Source: Salinicoccus albus DSM 19776 (GTDB lineage: Bacteria > Bacillota > Bacilli > Staphylococcales > Salinicoccaceae). Taken from it: a DNA stretch of 64,000 bases. Where the stretch lies: positions 1 through 64,000 of the forward strand of contig NZ_ARQJ01000031.1 in assembly GCF_000385175.1 (NCBI RefSeq). The letters are read 5' to 3'. Positions within the stretch are counted from its first letter, which is position 1. Each line of letters begins with the position of its first letter. The notes beneath the pieces were generated by a model, which saw only the letters and a list, made by a program, of their open reading frames with translations, was not told the origin of the DNA and searched no databases. Of this stretch, positions 9,550-19,527 are shown piece by piece. A program made the translations under genes and the position numbers.

Positions 9550-10851
9550 TTGACCAGAGGAGAAGCGAAACAGACTGTTTACGTCGACCAGTTTACAAAC
9601 GGTATACTCGATCCCGATGAAGCAATGCATTACCATGTCAAAGATGGCGGACACATCGTTGCAAACACTGCTCCGGGCTGTTGGGGTCCGATGATCACTC
9701 CCGAATTAAAAGGCGGACATGAGGTTACCCGGCCGGTATTTGTGGAAGGTGCTGAGCCTGGAGATGCTATCGCCGTCCATATTCACTCGATCCGTGTGAC
9801 CTCAACAGCTACCGCTTCCGGCAATGACGAACCAGTAGAGGGGCGCTTCAATGGCGACCCGTTCATCGCCGGCATCTGTCCGAACTGCGGGGCGAAAAAC
9901 CCAAAGACCAGGGTAGAAGGCATTGGCCAGGGCGCAGTCAGATGTGCGGAGTGCGGCGAAGATGTCACCCCCTTCAAATTCACAAATGCGTATACGATGG
10001 CGTTTAATGAAAGTAAAACGATGGGCCTCACTTTGAATAAGGAGAACGCGGAAATCATCGCCAGAGAAGGCAATGAAAAAATGCGCAAGCCGGAGAACTC
10101 CATACAAAATCCGGTGGTCACCTTCGCTCCGCATGACATTCCGGGTGTGATGGCCAGAACGATCCCATTCCTGGGTCAGCTCGGTACCACCCCTTCCCGC
10201 GCATTCCCCGACTCCCACAATGCCGGTGATTTTGCACAGTTCCTGATCGACGCACCGCATGAATACAGTATGACAGAGTCACAGATTGAAGACCGGACAG
10301 ACGGACATATGGACATCAACTGGGTACGTGAGGGTGTCACAGTCATCTGCCCTGTCAAAGTCGCCGGCGGGGGTGTTTATCTCGGTGATATGCATGCCAT
10401 GCAGGGTAATGGTGAAATTGCCGGCCATACCACAGATGTTGCCGGCATTGTCGACCTCCAGGTCGATGTTATCAAGGATCTGAGCCTTGATGGACCAATG
10501 GTCATGCCGCTGACAGATGATCTGCCGCCGCTTGCCAAACCGTTTACAGAACGTGAGAAATCTCAGGCGTGGCAGCTGGCAGATACGTTGAATATGTCCA
10601 TGCTTGAGGAGAGCTATCCGATATCATTTATCGGGACCGGTGCAGACTTGAACGAAGCCACTGACAACGGCATGGAAAGGGCCGCAACGCTTTTCGGTGT
10701 CACTGTCCCGGAAATCATGAACCGCGCTACGATCACGGGATCCATTGATATTGGCAGAAACCCGGGTGTAGTCACCGTCACCTTCCTCAGTCCAAAAGCA
10801 TATATGGAAAAGGCCAAATTGCTGGCATTGGTCAAAAATATGTACGAATAA
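9550..10851 (+). CDS. Acetamidase/formamidase family hydrolase with Cys4 zinc ribbon
   Basis: 433 residues. The start is TTG 9550, six bases after GGGAGAGG. The FmdA/AmdA fold is indicated by the N-terminal beta-sandwich features (HVKDGGHIVANTAPGCWG, EGAEPGDAIAVHI) and the conserved GGGVYLGDMHAMQGNGE metal-site segment. The family releases ammonia from formamide or acetamide. Residues 110-135 form a Cys4 pattern (C110, C113, C132, C135) typical of a structural zinc ribbon inserted in the first domain. It is followed by its own terminator. Confidence 0.85.
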   Translation: MTRGEAKQTVYVDQFTNGILDPDEAMHYHVKDGGHIVANTAPGCWGPMITPELKGGHEVTRPVFVEGAEPGDAIAVHIHSIRVTSTATASGNDEPVEGRFNGDPFIAGICPNCGAKNPKTRVEGIGQGAVRCAECGEDVTPFKFTNAYTMAFNESKTMGLTLNKENAEIIAREGNEKMRKPENSIQNPVVTFAPHDIPGVMARTIPFLGQLGTTPSRAFPDSHNAGDFAQFLIDAPHEYSMTESQIEDRTDGHMDINWVREGVTVICPVKVAGGGVYLGDMHAMQGNGEIAGHTTDVAGIVDLQVDVIKDLSLDGPMVMPLTDDLPPLAKPFTEREKSQAWQLADTLNMSMLEESYPISFIGTGADLNEATDNGMERAATLFGVTVPEIMNRATITGSIDIGRNPGVVTVTFLSPKAYMEKAKLLALVKNMYE

Positions 10852-10863
10852 TACCCGCTGATT

Positions 10864-10891
10864 CCAGCATATTCTTCACCGGATATGCTGG
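10864..10891 (+). terminator. Terminator after acetamidase
   Basis: The stem CCAGCATAT/ATATGCTGG is directly followed by TTTTT on the plus strand. Confidence 0.85.
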
Positions 10892-10997
10892 TTTTTCATT
10901 TTCATACTTTAGACCGAACACGACTTTAATGCAATCATCGAGATACTCATTTATAATAAAAATATAGTTAGTTACTTAACATAAGGGAATGAAATGA

Positions 10998-12053
10998 ATG
11001 GAACAGTACAGAATCGATCAGCGTAAAGGACTCGAATTCGGTCTTTATACCCTGGGCGATCACCTCCCCGAACCGCATACCGGGGAAAGGATTTCCGCCC
11101 AGCAAAGACTCAATGAAATCATCGAAGCAGCTAAATTGGCCGAACAGGCAGGCCTTGACATATTCACGGTGGGCGAAAGCCATCAGGAATTCTTTACGAC
11201 ACAAGCCCATTCCGTTGTGCTCAGTGCAATCGCACAGGCGACTGAGAAGATCAAAATTGCGAGCTCCTCCACAATCATCAGTACACTCGACCCTGTCCGT
11301 GTATATGAGGATTTTGCAACCATCGATCTGATTTCTGACGGCAGGGCTGAAATCATCGCGGGCAGAGCTTCCCGTCTCGGCAACTTCGAACTTTTAGGTT
11401 ATGACCTGCACGATTACGAAGCATTATATGAGGAAAAATTTGATCTGCTGAGACAGATCAATGACAATGAAATCATCAACTGGGAAGGACAATTCAGAAA
11501 ACCGCTACGGAACGCCGAAGTACTGCCGAGACCTAAATCGGGGGCACTGCCAATTTGGAGAGCTGTCGGCGGTCCGCCTGCCAGCGCGGAAAAAGCCGGG
11601 CGCGCCGGTGTACCGATGTTCCTCGCGACACTCGGCGGCCCCGTTTCTTCATTTAAGCACTCGATTGACGTCTACAGACAGGCTGCATTTGACAATGGCC
11701 ATAATCCGGATGCGCTGCCGGTCGCCACAGCCGGATTCTTCTATACTGCAGAAACCACCCAGCAGGCACAAAGGGAAGTCTATCCTAACATCAATGAGGG
11801 CATGATGCGGACAAACGGCAGAGGATTTCCAAAATCGCATTTTGCACAAGGCGCCCATCCGAGAGACGTGATGAATGTGGGCAGTCCAAATGAAATCATA
11901 GAGAAAATACTCTATCAGCATGAGGAATTCGGCCACCAGCGTTATATCGGCCAGATGGACTTCGGCGGTGTGACATTTGATCAATTAAAACGGAATATTG
12001 ATATCATCGGACGGGAAATACTTCCGGCTGTCAGAAAACATACACAGAAATAG
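10998..12053 (+). CDS. LLM-class flavin-dependent oxidoreductase (luciferase-like)
   Basis: 351 residues, start ATG 10998 with AAGGG upstream. It is a single TIM-barrel bacterial-luciferase-like domain: FGLYTLGD at strand 1, HQEFFTTQAHSVVLSAIAQATEKIKIASSS, and DLISDGRAEIIAGRASR, the F420/FMN monooxygenase signature. The downstream FMN reductase gene begins 12 bases after the stop. Together they look like a two-component monooxygenase in which the reductase supplies FMNH2. The substrate is unknown. Confidence 0.85.
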   Translation: MEQYRIDQRKGLEFGLYTLGDHLPEPHTGERISAQQRLNEIIEAAKLAEQAGLDIFTVGESHQEFFTTQAHSVVLSAIAQATEKIKIASSSTIISTLDPVRVYEDFATIDLISDGRAEIIAGRASRLGNFELLGYDLHDYEALYEEKFDLLRQINDNEIINWEGQFRKPLRNAEVLPRPKSGALPIWRAVGGPPASAEKAGRAGVPMFLATLGGPVSSFKHSIDVYRQAAFDNGHNPDALPVATAGFFYTAETTQQAQREVYPNINEGMMRTNGRGFPKSHFAQGAHPRDVMNVGSPNEIIEKILYQHEEFGHQRYIGQMDFGGVTFDQLKRNIDIIGREILPAVRKHTQK

Positions 12054-12065
12054 GAGCGAATACCA

Positions 12066-12632
12066 ATGAATATCGTACTTTTAGCTGGTTCAATTGTAGG
12101 TTCAAAGACGAGAACTGCATTGGAATATGCAGAACGTTCAGCGATAAATAATTACAGTGATCATCAGATTCAGCTGATCGATCTTGCGGAACATGACCTC
12201 CAGTTCAGCGACGGCAGAAATTACCTGGATTATGAAGGAGACACTGGTTACGTGACAAAAGCGGTCATGGATGCGGACATTGTCATTATCGGCACACCGA
12301 TTTTCCAAGCCTCCATTCCTGGCACTTTGAAAAACCTGTTGGACCTGCTGCCACAGGACGGCTTTAGAGATAAAACGGTCAGCATGCTCGCTACAGCCGG
12401 ATCATCCAAGCACTTCATGATACCGGAACAGCATCTGAAACCGATTCTTGGCTACATGAAGGCGCAGATCGTCCAGACCTATGTCTATATAGAGGAAAGA
12501 AACTTTGCCAATAAAGAAATCATCGATGATGATGTGCGCTTCAGGATCAACCGGCTGGTTGAAGATACAGTGACGCATGCAAAAGCATATAAACAATTCC
12601 AGAAAGAAAAAGAAGCTTCTTACGGCTTCTGA
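12066..12632 (+). CDS. NAD(P)H-dependent FMN reductase
   Basis: 188 residues, ATG 12066 behind AGGAGCG. It has a flavodoxin-like fold: the N-terminal phosphate loop LLAGSIVGSKTRTAL, and GTPIFQASIPGTLKNLLDLLP, the family signature of SsuE/NADPH-dependent FMN reductases. It is translationally close to the upstream luciferase-like oxidoreductase and probably reduces its flavin. A strong terminator follows the operon. Confidence 0.88.
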   Translation: MNIVLLAGSIVGSKTRTALEYAERSAINNYSDHQIQLIDLAEHDLQFSDGRNYLDYEGDTGYVTKAVMDADIVIIGTPIFQASIPGTLKNLLDLLPQDGFRDKTVSMLATAGSSKHFMIPEQHLKPILGYMKAQIVQTYVYIEERNFANKEIIDDDVRFRINRLVEDTVTHAKAYKQFQKEKEASYGF

Positions 12633-12638
12633 TACAAA

Positions 12639-12660
12639 CAGCCCGCCTCACGGCGGGCTG
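12639..12660 (+). terminator. Terminator of the oxidoreductase operon
   Basis: The 9-bp GC-rich stem CAGCCCGCC/GGCGGGCTG has a 4-base loop and is followed by TTTTCT. Confidence 0.9.
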
Positions 12661-12703
12661 TTTTCTAAGCTCTATTATAAAAATTTATAGGCCTGTGAAA
12701 TTC

Positions 12704-13678
12704 TTAACTGTACATCTCCATCACACGCCGGAATGAATCTTTCTTCTCCTGCCAGTCATGAAGATTGCACAGAATGAGCCAGTCCTCACACTGGTATAAA
12801 TCACTGTAATAATCGAGCGCTGCTTTCACTTTTTGCGGACCGCCGATGATCATGCGGCGCTTATTCTTCTCGACGGAGTCACGCTCTTTTCCTGACAGGC
12901 TGTTCATCTTTTTCTCCGCTTCCTCTGCAGGGGGCACCTGTGAATTCAGCCCCTTTTCAACATTGAGCAGCCAAACATGCTGACTCTGGGCAATGTATTC
13001 GGCGTGTGCATCGTCCGCTCCGCATACGACAAATACACATGCTTTCGCATCAGGGGCTTCCATCAATCCGGGCGTGAAGCTGTTGCGGTACGCATCGAAT
13101 GACGCCTTACCCCGGTCGGGCTTGATGAAGTGACCGAACACATAACCAATCCCCAATGCCGCTGCCGTTTTGGCACTGTTTTCACCGAGTCCCAGCGAAT
13201 AGAGCGCCGGTTTCCCGGCTGTTCTCGGCGCCGGCTGTATCTGGCCCTCCCGATTGATATAACCGGCCAGATCTTCAAGTTTCTGCGGATATTCTGCCAC
13301 CTGGTTCGGCTTAAAATCGGCAAGCCGCTCCCTGAGGAACTCCCCGCCGCCTGGAGAACGTCCGACTCCCCCTTCTATCCGCCCCGGATACAGTGATTCA
13401 AGTTGTGAGAACTGGGCAGCTACTTTATATGCGCTGTATTGAGGCAGTAAAATCCCGCCGCTGCCGACATTTATCCGCTCTGTATTAGCGGCTGCCGCCG
13501 CCATCATGACCTCAGGTGAGCTCGACACCATCCCCCGTGTGGCATGGTGTTCGGCAAACCAATATCTTTCATAACCAAGATTCTCTGCATATTGGGCCAT
13601 CTCTATCGTATGTGCGGCCGTTTCTTCCGCTGTCTTTCCTTTCGGCTGAGGCATCTGTTCCAATATACCCAGTTTCAT
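12704..13678 (-). CDS. Luciferase-like monooxygenase (MsnO8-type LLM oxidoreductase)
   Basis: 324 residues from ATG 13678, with AGAGGTG upstream. It begins MKLGILEQMPQPKG and has YERYWFAEHHATRGMVSSSPEVMMAAAAANT, the hallmark of the MsnO8-type single-subunit luciferase-like family. GGVGRSPGGG is consistent with the flavin phosphate site. It converges with the FMN reductase operon and could share the reduced flavin pool. The substrate is unknown. Confidence 0.85.
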   Translation of the reverse strand: MKLGILEQMPQPKGKTAEETAAHTIEMAQYAENLGYERYWFAEHHATRGMVSSSPEVMMAAAAANTERINVGSGGILLPQYSAYKVAAQFSQLESLYPGRIEGGVGRSPGGGEFLRERLADFKPNQVAEYPQKLEDLAGYINREGQIQPAPRTAGKPALYSLGLGENSAKTAAALGIGYVFGHFIKPDRGKASFDAYRNSFTPGLMEAPDAKACVFVVCGADDAHAEYIAQSQHVWLLNVEKGLNSQVPPAEEAEKKMNSLSGKERDSVEKNKRRMIIGGPQKVKAALDYYSDLYQCEDWLILCNLHDWQEKKDSFRRVMEMYS

Positions 13679-13724
13679 CTATCTCATGCACCTCTGAATT
13701 CGTAAGTATTTCCCAACCCTTTGA

Positions 13725-15509
13725 TTATAAAAACCATACCATATAAATGATCGAACTTGCGATCATCATGGTTATGAGCGACAAAGGCGTACCCACTTTT
13801 ATATAATCCCTGAACGTATAACCCCCGGGGCCGTAGACAATCAGGTTGGTCTGATACCCGATCGGTGTGATAAAGCTGGCTGAACTTGCGATTGTGATCG
13901 TCACAACCAGCCCCATATAGGCGATATCCATCTGATTGGCAATCTCGAGAGCAATGGGAAACATCAGTACAGCTGCGGCTGTGTTGGTGATGAGTTCAGT
14001 AAAGATATTCGTCACGATATAAAGCAGGACGATGATGCCGATGACCCCCAGCGGTTTTGCGAAATCCATCATATTTTCAGCAACAAATTGCGCCAGTCCG
14101 GACTCCCTGACAGCCGCTCCGACACCAAATGCACTGGCGATAAGCAGAATGACATTGACTTGGACATAGCTGAACGCTTCCTCTGCGTTGATCAATCTGA
14201 ATGCCATCAGCAGCACGACGGAAATCAGCATGGCTTCGAACATCGACAGGAATCCAAAAGTCACCGAACTGATCATGACCAGAAGCAGGATCAGCGACCC
14301 CCATCCCTTTATACTGTTCTGTTTCAATGGTTCCGGCGGCGTGACTGAAGTAACGACATAGAAATCCGATGAATGCATATGCCGCTCGATAAAACTCTTA
14401 CTGCATAACATGAGCAGCGTATCCCCGGGTTTCATGATGATGTCGCCCACACGGCCTTTGATCCGTTCGTTATTACGGTGCACAGCGATCACACCCGCAT
14501 TGTATTTCGTTCTGAAGCGGGAGGATTTCAACGACCTGGAAACCATGGACGACTGATGCGAAATGACCGCCTCGACCAATTCCATATTTTCGTCTTCATT
14601 CAGACTGTCGAGCGTCAGATCCGTACCGGTATCCACTGACACACCTTTCTTCCTCTGTAAGGAGGCAATCGTGTTAAGCGTCCCGGAGAATAAAAGGCGG
14701 TCACCTGCTCGGAGTGTCGTCGTCGGGGTTACCGGAAAGATATGTTCCGCTTCACGGATGATTTCAATGATATATATGCCGTTTAAGGAATTGGAAGTAA
14801 TATCGATAATATCCTGATCCACATGTTCAAAATCCTTGCCAATCGCCGCTTCGGCTAAAAATTCCTTCGATTCCTCCCTGATCTGCGCCTTCGCACCTAA
14901 TGTTTCCGGCAGCAGCTTATACCCCAATGTCAGTATATAGATCAGCCCGGCAATAGCGATGGGCACCCCCACCACCGACAACTGGAAAAATGAGTAACTC
15001 TCGAGCCCCTCACCGATCAGCAGACCGTTGACAACGAGTGTCGTAGACGTTCCGATCAGCGTGATTGTACCGCCCAATATCGTTACATAAGATAAAGGGA
15101 TCAGGAACTTGGACGGAGAAATATTATTACGCAGGCACCAGTCCCTGATGATCGGCGTCAAAGTCACAACAATGGGTGTATTGTTTAAAAACCCGGAAGC
15201 CAGTGCTACAGGCGGCAGCAGCCTTATCATTGACATGCGCGGACCATTGCTTTTCTGCAGCACATTGTTGATGAAATTTTCAATAATCCCATGTTTTTGA
15301 ATCGCACCGGCGACGATGAACAACAGAAGCACGGTCAGCATCCCCTCATTGGAAAAGCCGCTGAGTGCCTGTTCCGTAGAAATGACGCCGGTGAGCAAAA
15401 ATACAACGAGGAAAAAGAATACGATAAAGTCCGCCCGCATGACCTCAAAAAGCAATCCGAGCAGCATCAGGACAATCATCACCGCGACAAACAGCATTTC
15501 AAAAGTCAA
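13725..15509 (-). CDS. SLC13-family permease with two TrkA-C (RCK_C) domains
   Basis: 594 residues from TTG 15509, six bases after GGGAGGG. The ATG two codons upstream abuts the ribosome site and is unlikely. The layout is about five membrane helices, then a cytoplasmic block of about 190 residues with two TrkA-C ligand-binding modules (roughly 210-290 and 300-385; e.g. RAGDRLLFSGTLNTI, KPGDTLLMLCSK). Further helices follow, with TELITNTAAAVLMFPIA and TPIGYQTNLIVYGPGGYTF. Such proteins carry sulfate, sulfur compounds or other anions. The substrate is not visible. Confidence 0.85.
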   Translation of the reverse strand: MTFEMLFVAVMIVLMLLGLLFEVMRADFIVFFFLVVFLLTGVISTEQALSGFSNEGMLTVLLLFIVAGAIQKHGIIENFINNVLQKSNGPRMSMIRLLPPVALASGFLNNTPIVVTLTPIIRDWCLRNNISPSKFLIPLSYVTILGGTITLIGTSTTLVVNGLLIGEGLESYSFFQLSVVGVPIAIAGLIYILTLGYKLLPETLGAKAQIREESKEFLAEAAIGKDFEHVDQDIIDITSNSLNGIYIIEIIREAEHIFPVTPTTTLRAGDRLLFSGTLNTIASLQRKKGVSVDTGTDLTLDSLNEDENMELVEAVISHQSSMVSRSLKSSRFRTKYNAGVIAVHRNNERIKGRVGDIIMKPGDTLLMLCSKSFIERHMHSSDFYVVTSVTPPEPLKQNSIKGWGSLILLLVMISSVTFGFLSMFEAMLISVVLLMAFRLINAEEAFSYVQVNVILLIASAFGVGAAVRESGLAQFVAENMMDFAKPLGVIGIIVLLYIVTNIFTELITNTAAAVLMFPIALEIANQMDIAYMGLVVTITIASSASFITPIGYQTNLIVYGPGGYTFRDYIKVGTPLSLITMMIASSIIYMVWFL

Positions 15510-15725
15510 CGTCATCCCTCCCGCTATCCTCATATTTGTTAAAATATAACACAATTTATGGATACATTGTCAGTTATTATTCTGAATCTTTTGATAAACA
15601 CAGGATAATATATTCTTTCCAATGTGAAATCAGTTTTTTATTATCTCTATGATTAAAATTTTTAAAATCGGATATACTGTTTTTGTTAAATATTATTGTA
15701 ATTTGTCACACTGAGGAGGATAGAT

Positions 15726-15956
15726 ATGTTCAAGTACTCAAGTTCAGAGGTTACAGAATTATTAAAAGAAAAGCAGCGGGAAGCATTACTGAATTCCCGG
15801 ATGCGCTGCCTGCACCATAATATTGTAAAGAGCTACAGTGCCGGCAGAATGAGCGCTTATGTATGTACAGAGTGCGGAATGATCAGCAGAAAACGGGCAG
15901 CATTCCATCATGAAAAATATATAGACAAAGCAGCTGATGAGCCCATTTCTGGGTGA
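15726..15956 (+). CDS. Small hypothetical protein with CxxC motif
   Basis: 76 residues, ATG 15726 just behind GAGGAGGATAGAT, a very strong ribosome site. The sequence has Cys28-x-His30-His31 and a Cys47-x2-Cys50 pair (CTECG), suggesting a small zinc-binding knuckle. The rest is basic and helical. I do not recognise the family. It lies 57 bases upstream of the glutathione peroxidase gene on the same strand and may be co-transcribed. Confidence 0.65.
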   Translation: MFKYSSSEVTELLKEKQREALLNSRMRCLHHNIVKSYSAGRMSAYVCTECGMISRKRAAFHHEKYIDKAADEPISG

Positions 15957-16013
15957 TGCCGTTAATTTCATCTATAATATTGTATAGATACTAAAATGAA
16001 AAGAGGTATTATA

Positions 16014-16487
16014 ATGATTATATACGATATTAATGTAAGAAAAGCAAGCGGTGAATCCTACGATTTAAGCCAGTATGAAGGAAAGCCGATGCTTATCACC
16101 AACACTGCGAGCAAATGCGGATTGGCCGGACAATACGATGAACTGGAAGCACTCCACCAGGAATATAAAGATCAGGGGCTGGTGGTACTCGGGTTCCCTT
16201 CTAACCAGTTTAACAATCAGGAGCCGGGCAGCAATGAAGATGCCGAAAACGCCTGCCGCGTGAACCACGGTGTCACATTCGACATCCATGAAATCAAGGA
16301 TGTGAATGGTGATGACGCCCATCCATTATTCAAACACTTAACATCGGAAACGGGCGGTACATTTGGAGACAAGATCAAATGGAACTTCACCAAATTCCTC
16401 GTGGACAAAGATGGCAATGTCATCTCACGGGTCGCACCGACCACATCACCGCTGAAGATGAAAGAAGATATAGAAAAAGTACTCTAG
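16014..16487 (+). CDS. bsaA: Glutathione peroxidase-type thiol peroxidase
   Basis: 157 residues. ATG 16014 is chosen because AGAGGT lies six bases upstream; the in-frame ATG 15996 has no site. Thioredoxin fold with the catalytic motif NTASKCGL (Cys35 in place of selenocysteine), the FPSNQFNNQEPGSN segment with the active-site Gln, and WNFTKFLVD with the Trp-Asn pair. It reduces hydroperoxides, in low-GC Gram-positives usually with thioredoxin or bacillithiol rather than glutathione. Confidence 0.92.
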   Translation: MIIYDINVRKASGESYDLSQYEGKPMLITNTASKCGLAGQYDELEALHQEYKDQGLVVLGFPSNQFNNQEPGSNEDAENACRVNHGVTFDIHEIKDVNGDDAHPLFKHLTSETGGTFGDKIKWNFTKFLVDKDGNVISRVAPTTSPLKMKEDIEKVL

Positions 16488-16561
16488 ACATTGTGCCTTG
16501 CCGGAAAATAACTTCCCCAATGGTTTTTACTTTACTTTAAAACAAAATGGTATTATATTGT

Positions 16562-16591
16562 GTGCTACATCATAAATTAATGATGTAGCAC
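16562..16591 (+). terminator. Probable terminator after the peroxidase gene
   Basis: A perfect 12-bp stem GTGCTACATCAT/ATGATGTAGCAC with a 6-base loop. Only a short T-run follows, so strength is uncertain. Confidence 0.65.
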
Positions 16592-16671
16592 ATTTTACCT
16601 CCCCCTAAATATGACTCGGCTGCAGCTGTTACAGGTGCGGCCGGGGATATACATAATCGTTTATCGAAGAA

Positions 16672-16697
16672 GCCCCGCAATCCGGTGATTGCGGGGC
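16672..16697 (-). terminator. Terminator of selO
   Basis: The 11-bp GC-rich stem GCCCCGCAATC/GATTGCGGGGC lies 9 bases past the selO stop on the minus strand, followed by TTCTTC. Confidence 0.75.
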
Positions 16698-16705
16698 CGT
16701 CTGCA

Positions 16706-18166
16706 TTACGTGCCGCAAAATGTCTGATGGACGACTTCCTCCGCTTTCGGCGGATTTTTGTAAATATCGTCATGATTATCTTCAAACGGGCGTTTCAATA
16801 CTTCGTTCAAATTGTGGAAATAGCTGTAATCCCCATGATGCATGGCTTCATTCAATGCCTCTTCAACCAGATGATTCCTTGGAATCACTGCCGGATTTAC
16901 GGATTTCATCAGTTCGAAAGCATCTTCTTTTGAAACATTCTGTCTCTCCAGTTTCTGCTGCCATTTCGCATACCATGCTTCAAACCCTTCCTGCCTGAAC
17001 AGCTCGGATTCTTCTATCCTGTCGAGCGACAGCAGTCTGAATGTCTCTGTATAATCCGCCTCGTGCTCAACCATCAGGTTAAGCAGCTCTTCAGCAAATT
17101 CACCGTCATCTTCACCTGCTTCAATAATCCCAAGCTTTTCTCTCATGCCGGAAAGAAAGTGGGATTCATACAGTTTGCCGAACCTGGACAGTGCTTCCTG
17201 CGCCAGTTCCTTTGCGGTCTCCTTATCTTCATGGAGGAGATCAAGCAGTGTCTCGGCAAACCTGGCGAGATTCCACTGGCCGATTCCCGGCTGGTTTTGA
17301 AACTGGTATCTGCCGCCCACATCCACTGAACTGAATTTCGTCGCCGGATGGTATTCATCCATGAATGCACACGGACCGTAATCAATCGTTTCACCACTGA
17401 TGGCCATGTTATCTGAATTCATCACTCCATGGATAAAGCCAACCAGCATCCATTTGGAAATCAATGATGCCTGTTTGTCCACGACCGCATGCAGAAACTG
17501 CAGATACTTTTCATCCTCCGGCAGTTCTTTCAATTCAGGATAATGACGTTCTATCGCATAGTCCGCTAAAACTTTATGGTCATTCTCCCCTTCGGCACGC
17601 ACCGCATATTCAAAAGTGCCGACACGCAGATGACTTGAAGCGACGCGTGTCAAAATGCCGCCGGGCAGCATTTCTTCACGGGTCACGGCTTCCCCAGTCG
17701 TCACAACAGCCAAGCTTCTCGATGTTGGAATTTCCAGTGCGTGCAGTGCCTCGCTAATGATATATTCCCTCAGCATCGGGCCGATCGGGGCCCGCCCGTC
17801 ACCCATCCTGGAAAATGCCGTCTGCCCCGCGCCTTTCAGCTGGATATCATATCTTCCGCCGTCCGGGGTCATCTGTTCGCCGATCAATACCGCACGTCCG
17901 TCACCAAGCATGGTAAAACTTCCAAACTGGTGACCCGCATACGCCTGCGCAATCTGCGCACTGCCGTCAGGCCATTGATTGCCGGAGAATATATGTGCAC
18001 CTTCGGTGGAATTCAACGCGTCATGATTCAAACCCAATTTTTTCGCTAAATCATCATTAAACGCAACCAAATTCGGGAAATCTACAGGTGTAGCCGCTGC
18101 ACTCTGATAGAAACTATTGGGGAGATCCTTGTAAGTGTTGTTGAAATTGAAGCCAAATTCGTTCAT
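16706..18166 (-). CDS. selO: SelO/YdiU protein adenylyltransferase
   Basis: 486 residues, the usual length, from ATG 18166 behind GAAGGAAGGG. Conserved pseudokinase-fold motifs are present: YAGHQFGSFTMLGDGRA, IQLKGAGQTAFSRMGDGRAP, and HGVMNSDNMAISGETIDYGPCAFMD, which holds the metal/ATP-binding Asn-Asp. The family transfers AMP to Ser/Thr/Tyr of target proteins and is linked to oxidative stress (established for E. coli SelO). It lies convergent to the thiol peroxidase gene. Confidence 0.93.
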   Translation of the reverse strand: MNEFGFNFNNTYKDLPNSFYQSAAATPVDFPNLVAFNDDLAKKLGLNHDALNSTEGAHIFSGNQWPDGSAQIAQAYAGHQFGSFTMLGDGRAVLIGEQMTPDGGRYDIQLKGAGQTAFSRMGDGRAPIGPMLREYIISEALHALEIPTSRSLAVVTTGEAVTREEMLPGGILTRVASSHLRVGTFEYAVRAEGENDHKVLADYAIERHYPELKELPEDEKYLQFLHAVVDKQASLISKWMLVGFIHGVMNSDNMAISGETIDYGPCAFMDEYHPATKFSSVDVGGRYQFQNQPGIGQWNLARFAETLLDLLHEDKETAKELAQEALSRFGKLYESHFLSGMREKLGIIEAGEDDGEFAEELLNLMVEHEADYTETFRLLSLDRIEESELFRQEGFEAWYAKWQQKLERQNVSKEDAFELMKSVNPAVIPRNHLVEEALNEAMHHGDYSYFHNLNEVLKRPFEDNHDDIYKNPPKAEEVVHQTFCGT

Positions 18167-18331
18167 CTAATCCCTTCCTTCATTAGGGTAGTCATTGCAT
18201 TTTAACATTGATCCGCCCCAACGCCCTAACGAATCGTTTTTTAAAACCAATTGTTTGATTAAAAAATTTTATTCCATTAATCTGGAATTGTTGGAAATCA
18301 TAGTTTATTAAAAAAGAAAGAGGTATTTAGA

Positions 18332-19270
18332 ATGACAGAGGTCAAATTAGGCAAATCAGATTTATATGTGAACCCGATCGGTCTTGGTACCAATGCAGTC
18401 GGCGGTCACAACCTGTATCCGAATCTGGATGAGGCGGCCGGCAAAAGCCTGGTACGGACCGCCTTCGAGAATGGCATCACGATGATCGATACCGCTTATA
18501 TGTATGGGAAAGGCCGTTCCGAAGCGCTGGTGGGAGAGGTGATCAACGCCTACGATAAACGGGAGGATGTTGTTCTGGCGACGAAAATTTCACCTGTTTT
18601 CGACGGCGAGGATGTGACGAACAATAACGAACCGTCATTCCTGAAAGAAGAAGTGGATAAAGCGCTGGAAAGACTCGGTACGGATTATATCGATCTGGTA
18701 TATATCCATTATCCGGATGAAGATACACCGAAAGATCAGGCAGTCGCTGCCCTGAAAGACTTAAAAGATGAAGGCAAAATCCGTGCCATCGGCATCTCCA
18801 ACTTCTCACTCGAACAGTTGAAAGAAGCCAACAAAGACGGCGACGTTGATGTGTATCAGGGCGAATACAACTTGTTGAACAGAGAAGCTGAGGAAGAGCT
18901 CTTCCCATATTTGAAAGAACAGAATATTTCATTCATCCCGTTCTTCCCGCTGGCTTCAGGACTGCTGACAGGCAAGTTTTCAAAAGACGATACATTCGAT
19001 GACCTGCGCCAGGGACTTCCTGCGTTTCAGGGAGATCAATTCGCAGCCAATATCGACAAAGTAGAACAGCTGCGCCCAATAGCAGAATACAAAGATGTGG
19101 AAATCGCACACCTCGTGCTCAACTGGTATTTGACCCGCGACGTCATCGATACGATCATACCTGGTGCCAAAGACGGTGAACAGGTCCTGAATAATTTGAA
19201 GGCACTGGACATCGAACTGACGACAGAAGAAGTATATGAAATTGATAATATATTCAATGATGAAGAATAA
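18332..19270 (+). CDS. Aldo/keto reductase
   Basis: 312 residues, ATG 18332 behind AAAGAGG. The TIM-barrel AKR signatures are present: [26 protein letters not shown] (catalytic Asp and Tyr), VLATKIS (catalytic Lys), [11 protein letters not shown] (catalytic His), and the C-terminal NADPH site [16 protein letters not shown]. It reduces aldehydes or ketones with NADPH. Monocistronic, with a strong terminator. Confidence 0.9.
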   Translation: MTEVKLGKSDLYVNPIGLGTNAVGGHNLYPNLDEAAGKSLVRTAFENGITMIDTAYMYGKGRSEALVGEVINAYDKREDVVLATKISPVFDGEDVTNNNEPSFLKEEVDKALERLGTDYIDLVYIHYPDEDTPKDQAVAALKDLKDEGKIRAIGISNFSLEQLKEANKDGDVDVYQGEYNLLNREAEEELFPYLKEQNISFIPFFPLASGLLTGKFSKDDTFDDLRQGLPAFQGDQFAANIDKVEQLRPIAEYKDVEIAHLVLNWYLTRDVIDTIIPGAKDGEQVLNNLKALDIELTTEEVYEIDNIFNDEE

Positions 19271-19279
19271 GTCAGTTGA

Positions 19280-19302
19280 ATCCCCCTCTGTGTGAGGGGG
19301 AT
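19280..19302 (+). terminator. Terminator after aldo/keto reductase
   Basis: ATCCCCCTC/GAGGGGGAT stem with a 5-base loop, followed by TTTTAC. Confidence 0.85.
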
Positions 19303-19527
19303 TTTACATATTCAGGGACCTTTGATGTCTCAATACCATTAGGCGGCGTTGTCTCGGCCTCATCAACACCTCAAACATGCCTTCTTAAATACTTTCGTAA
19401 AATAATATAGTCATGCTTAAAGCCAAATTCAAAAGTTTTAAAATGGAACTGGTGAATGATTATACTTTACCATGATATAATCGCTTATTATGCACTGATG
19501 AAGTATACAGGAGATGAGAATTTTATC

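Noticed and set aside
15513-15554. Upstream starts for the SLC13/TrkA-C permease
   Set aside because: The ATG codons lie inside or before the GGGAGGG site; TTG 15509 has proper spacing.
16014-16487. Selenocysteine-containing glutathione peroxidase
   Set aside because: The catalytic codon encodes Cys (NTASKCGL); there is no in-frame TGA.
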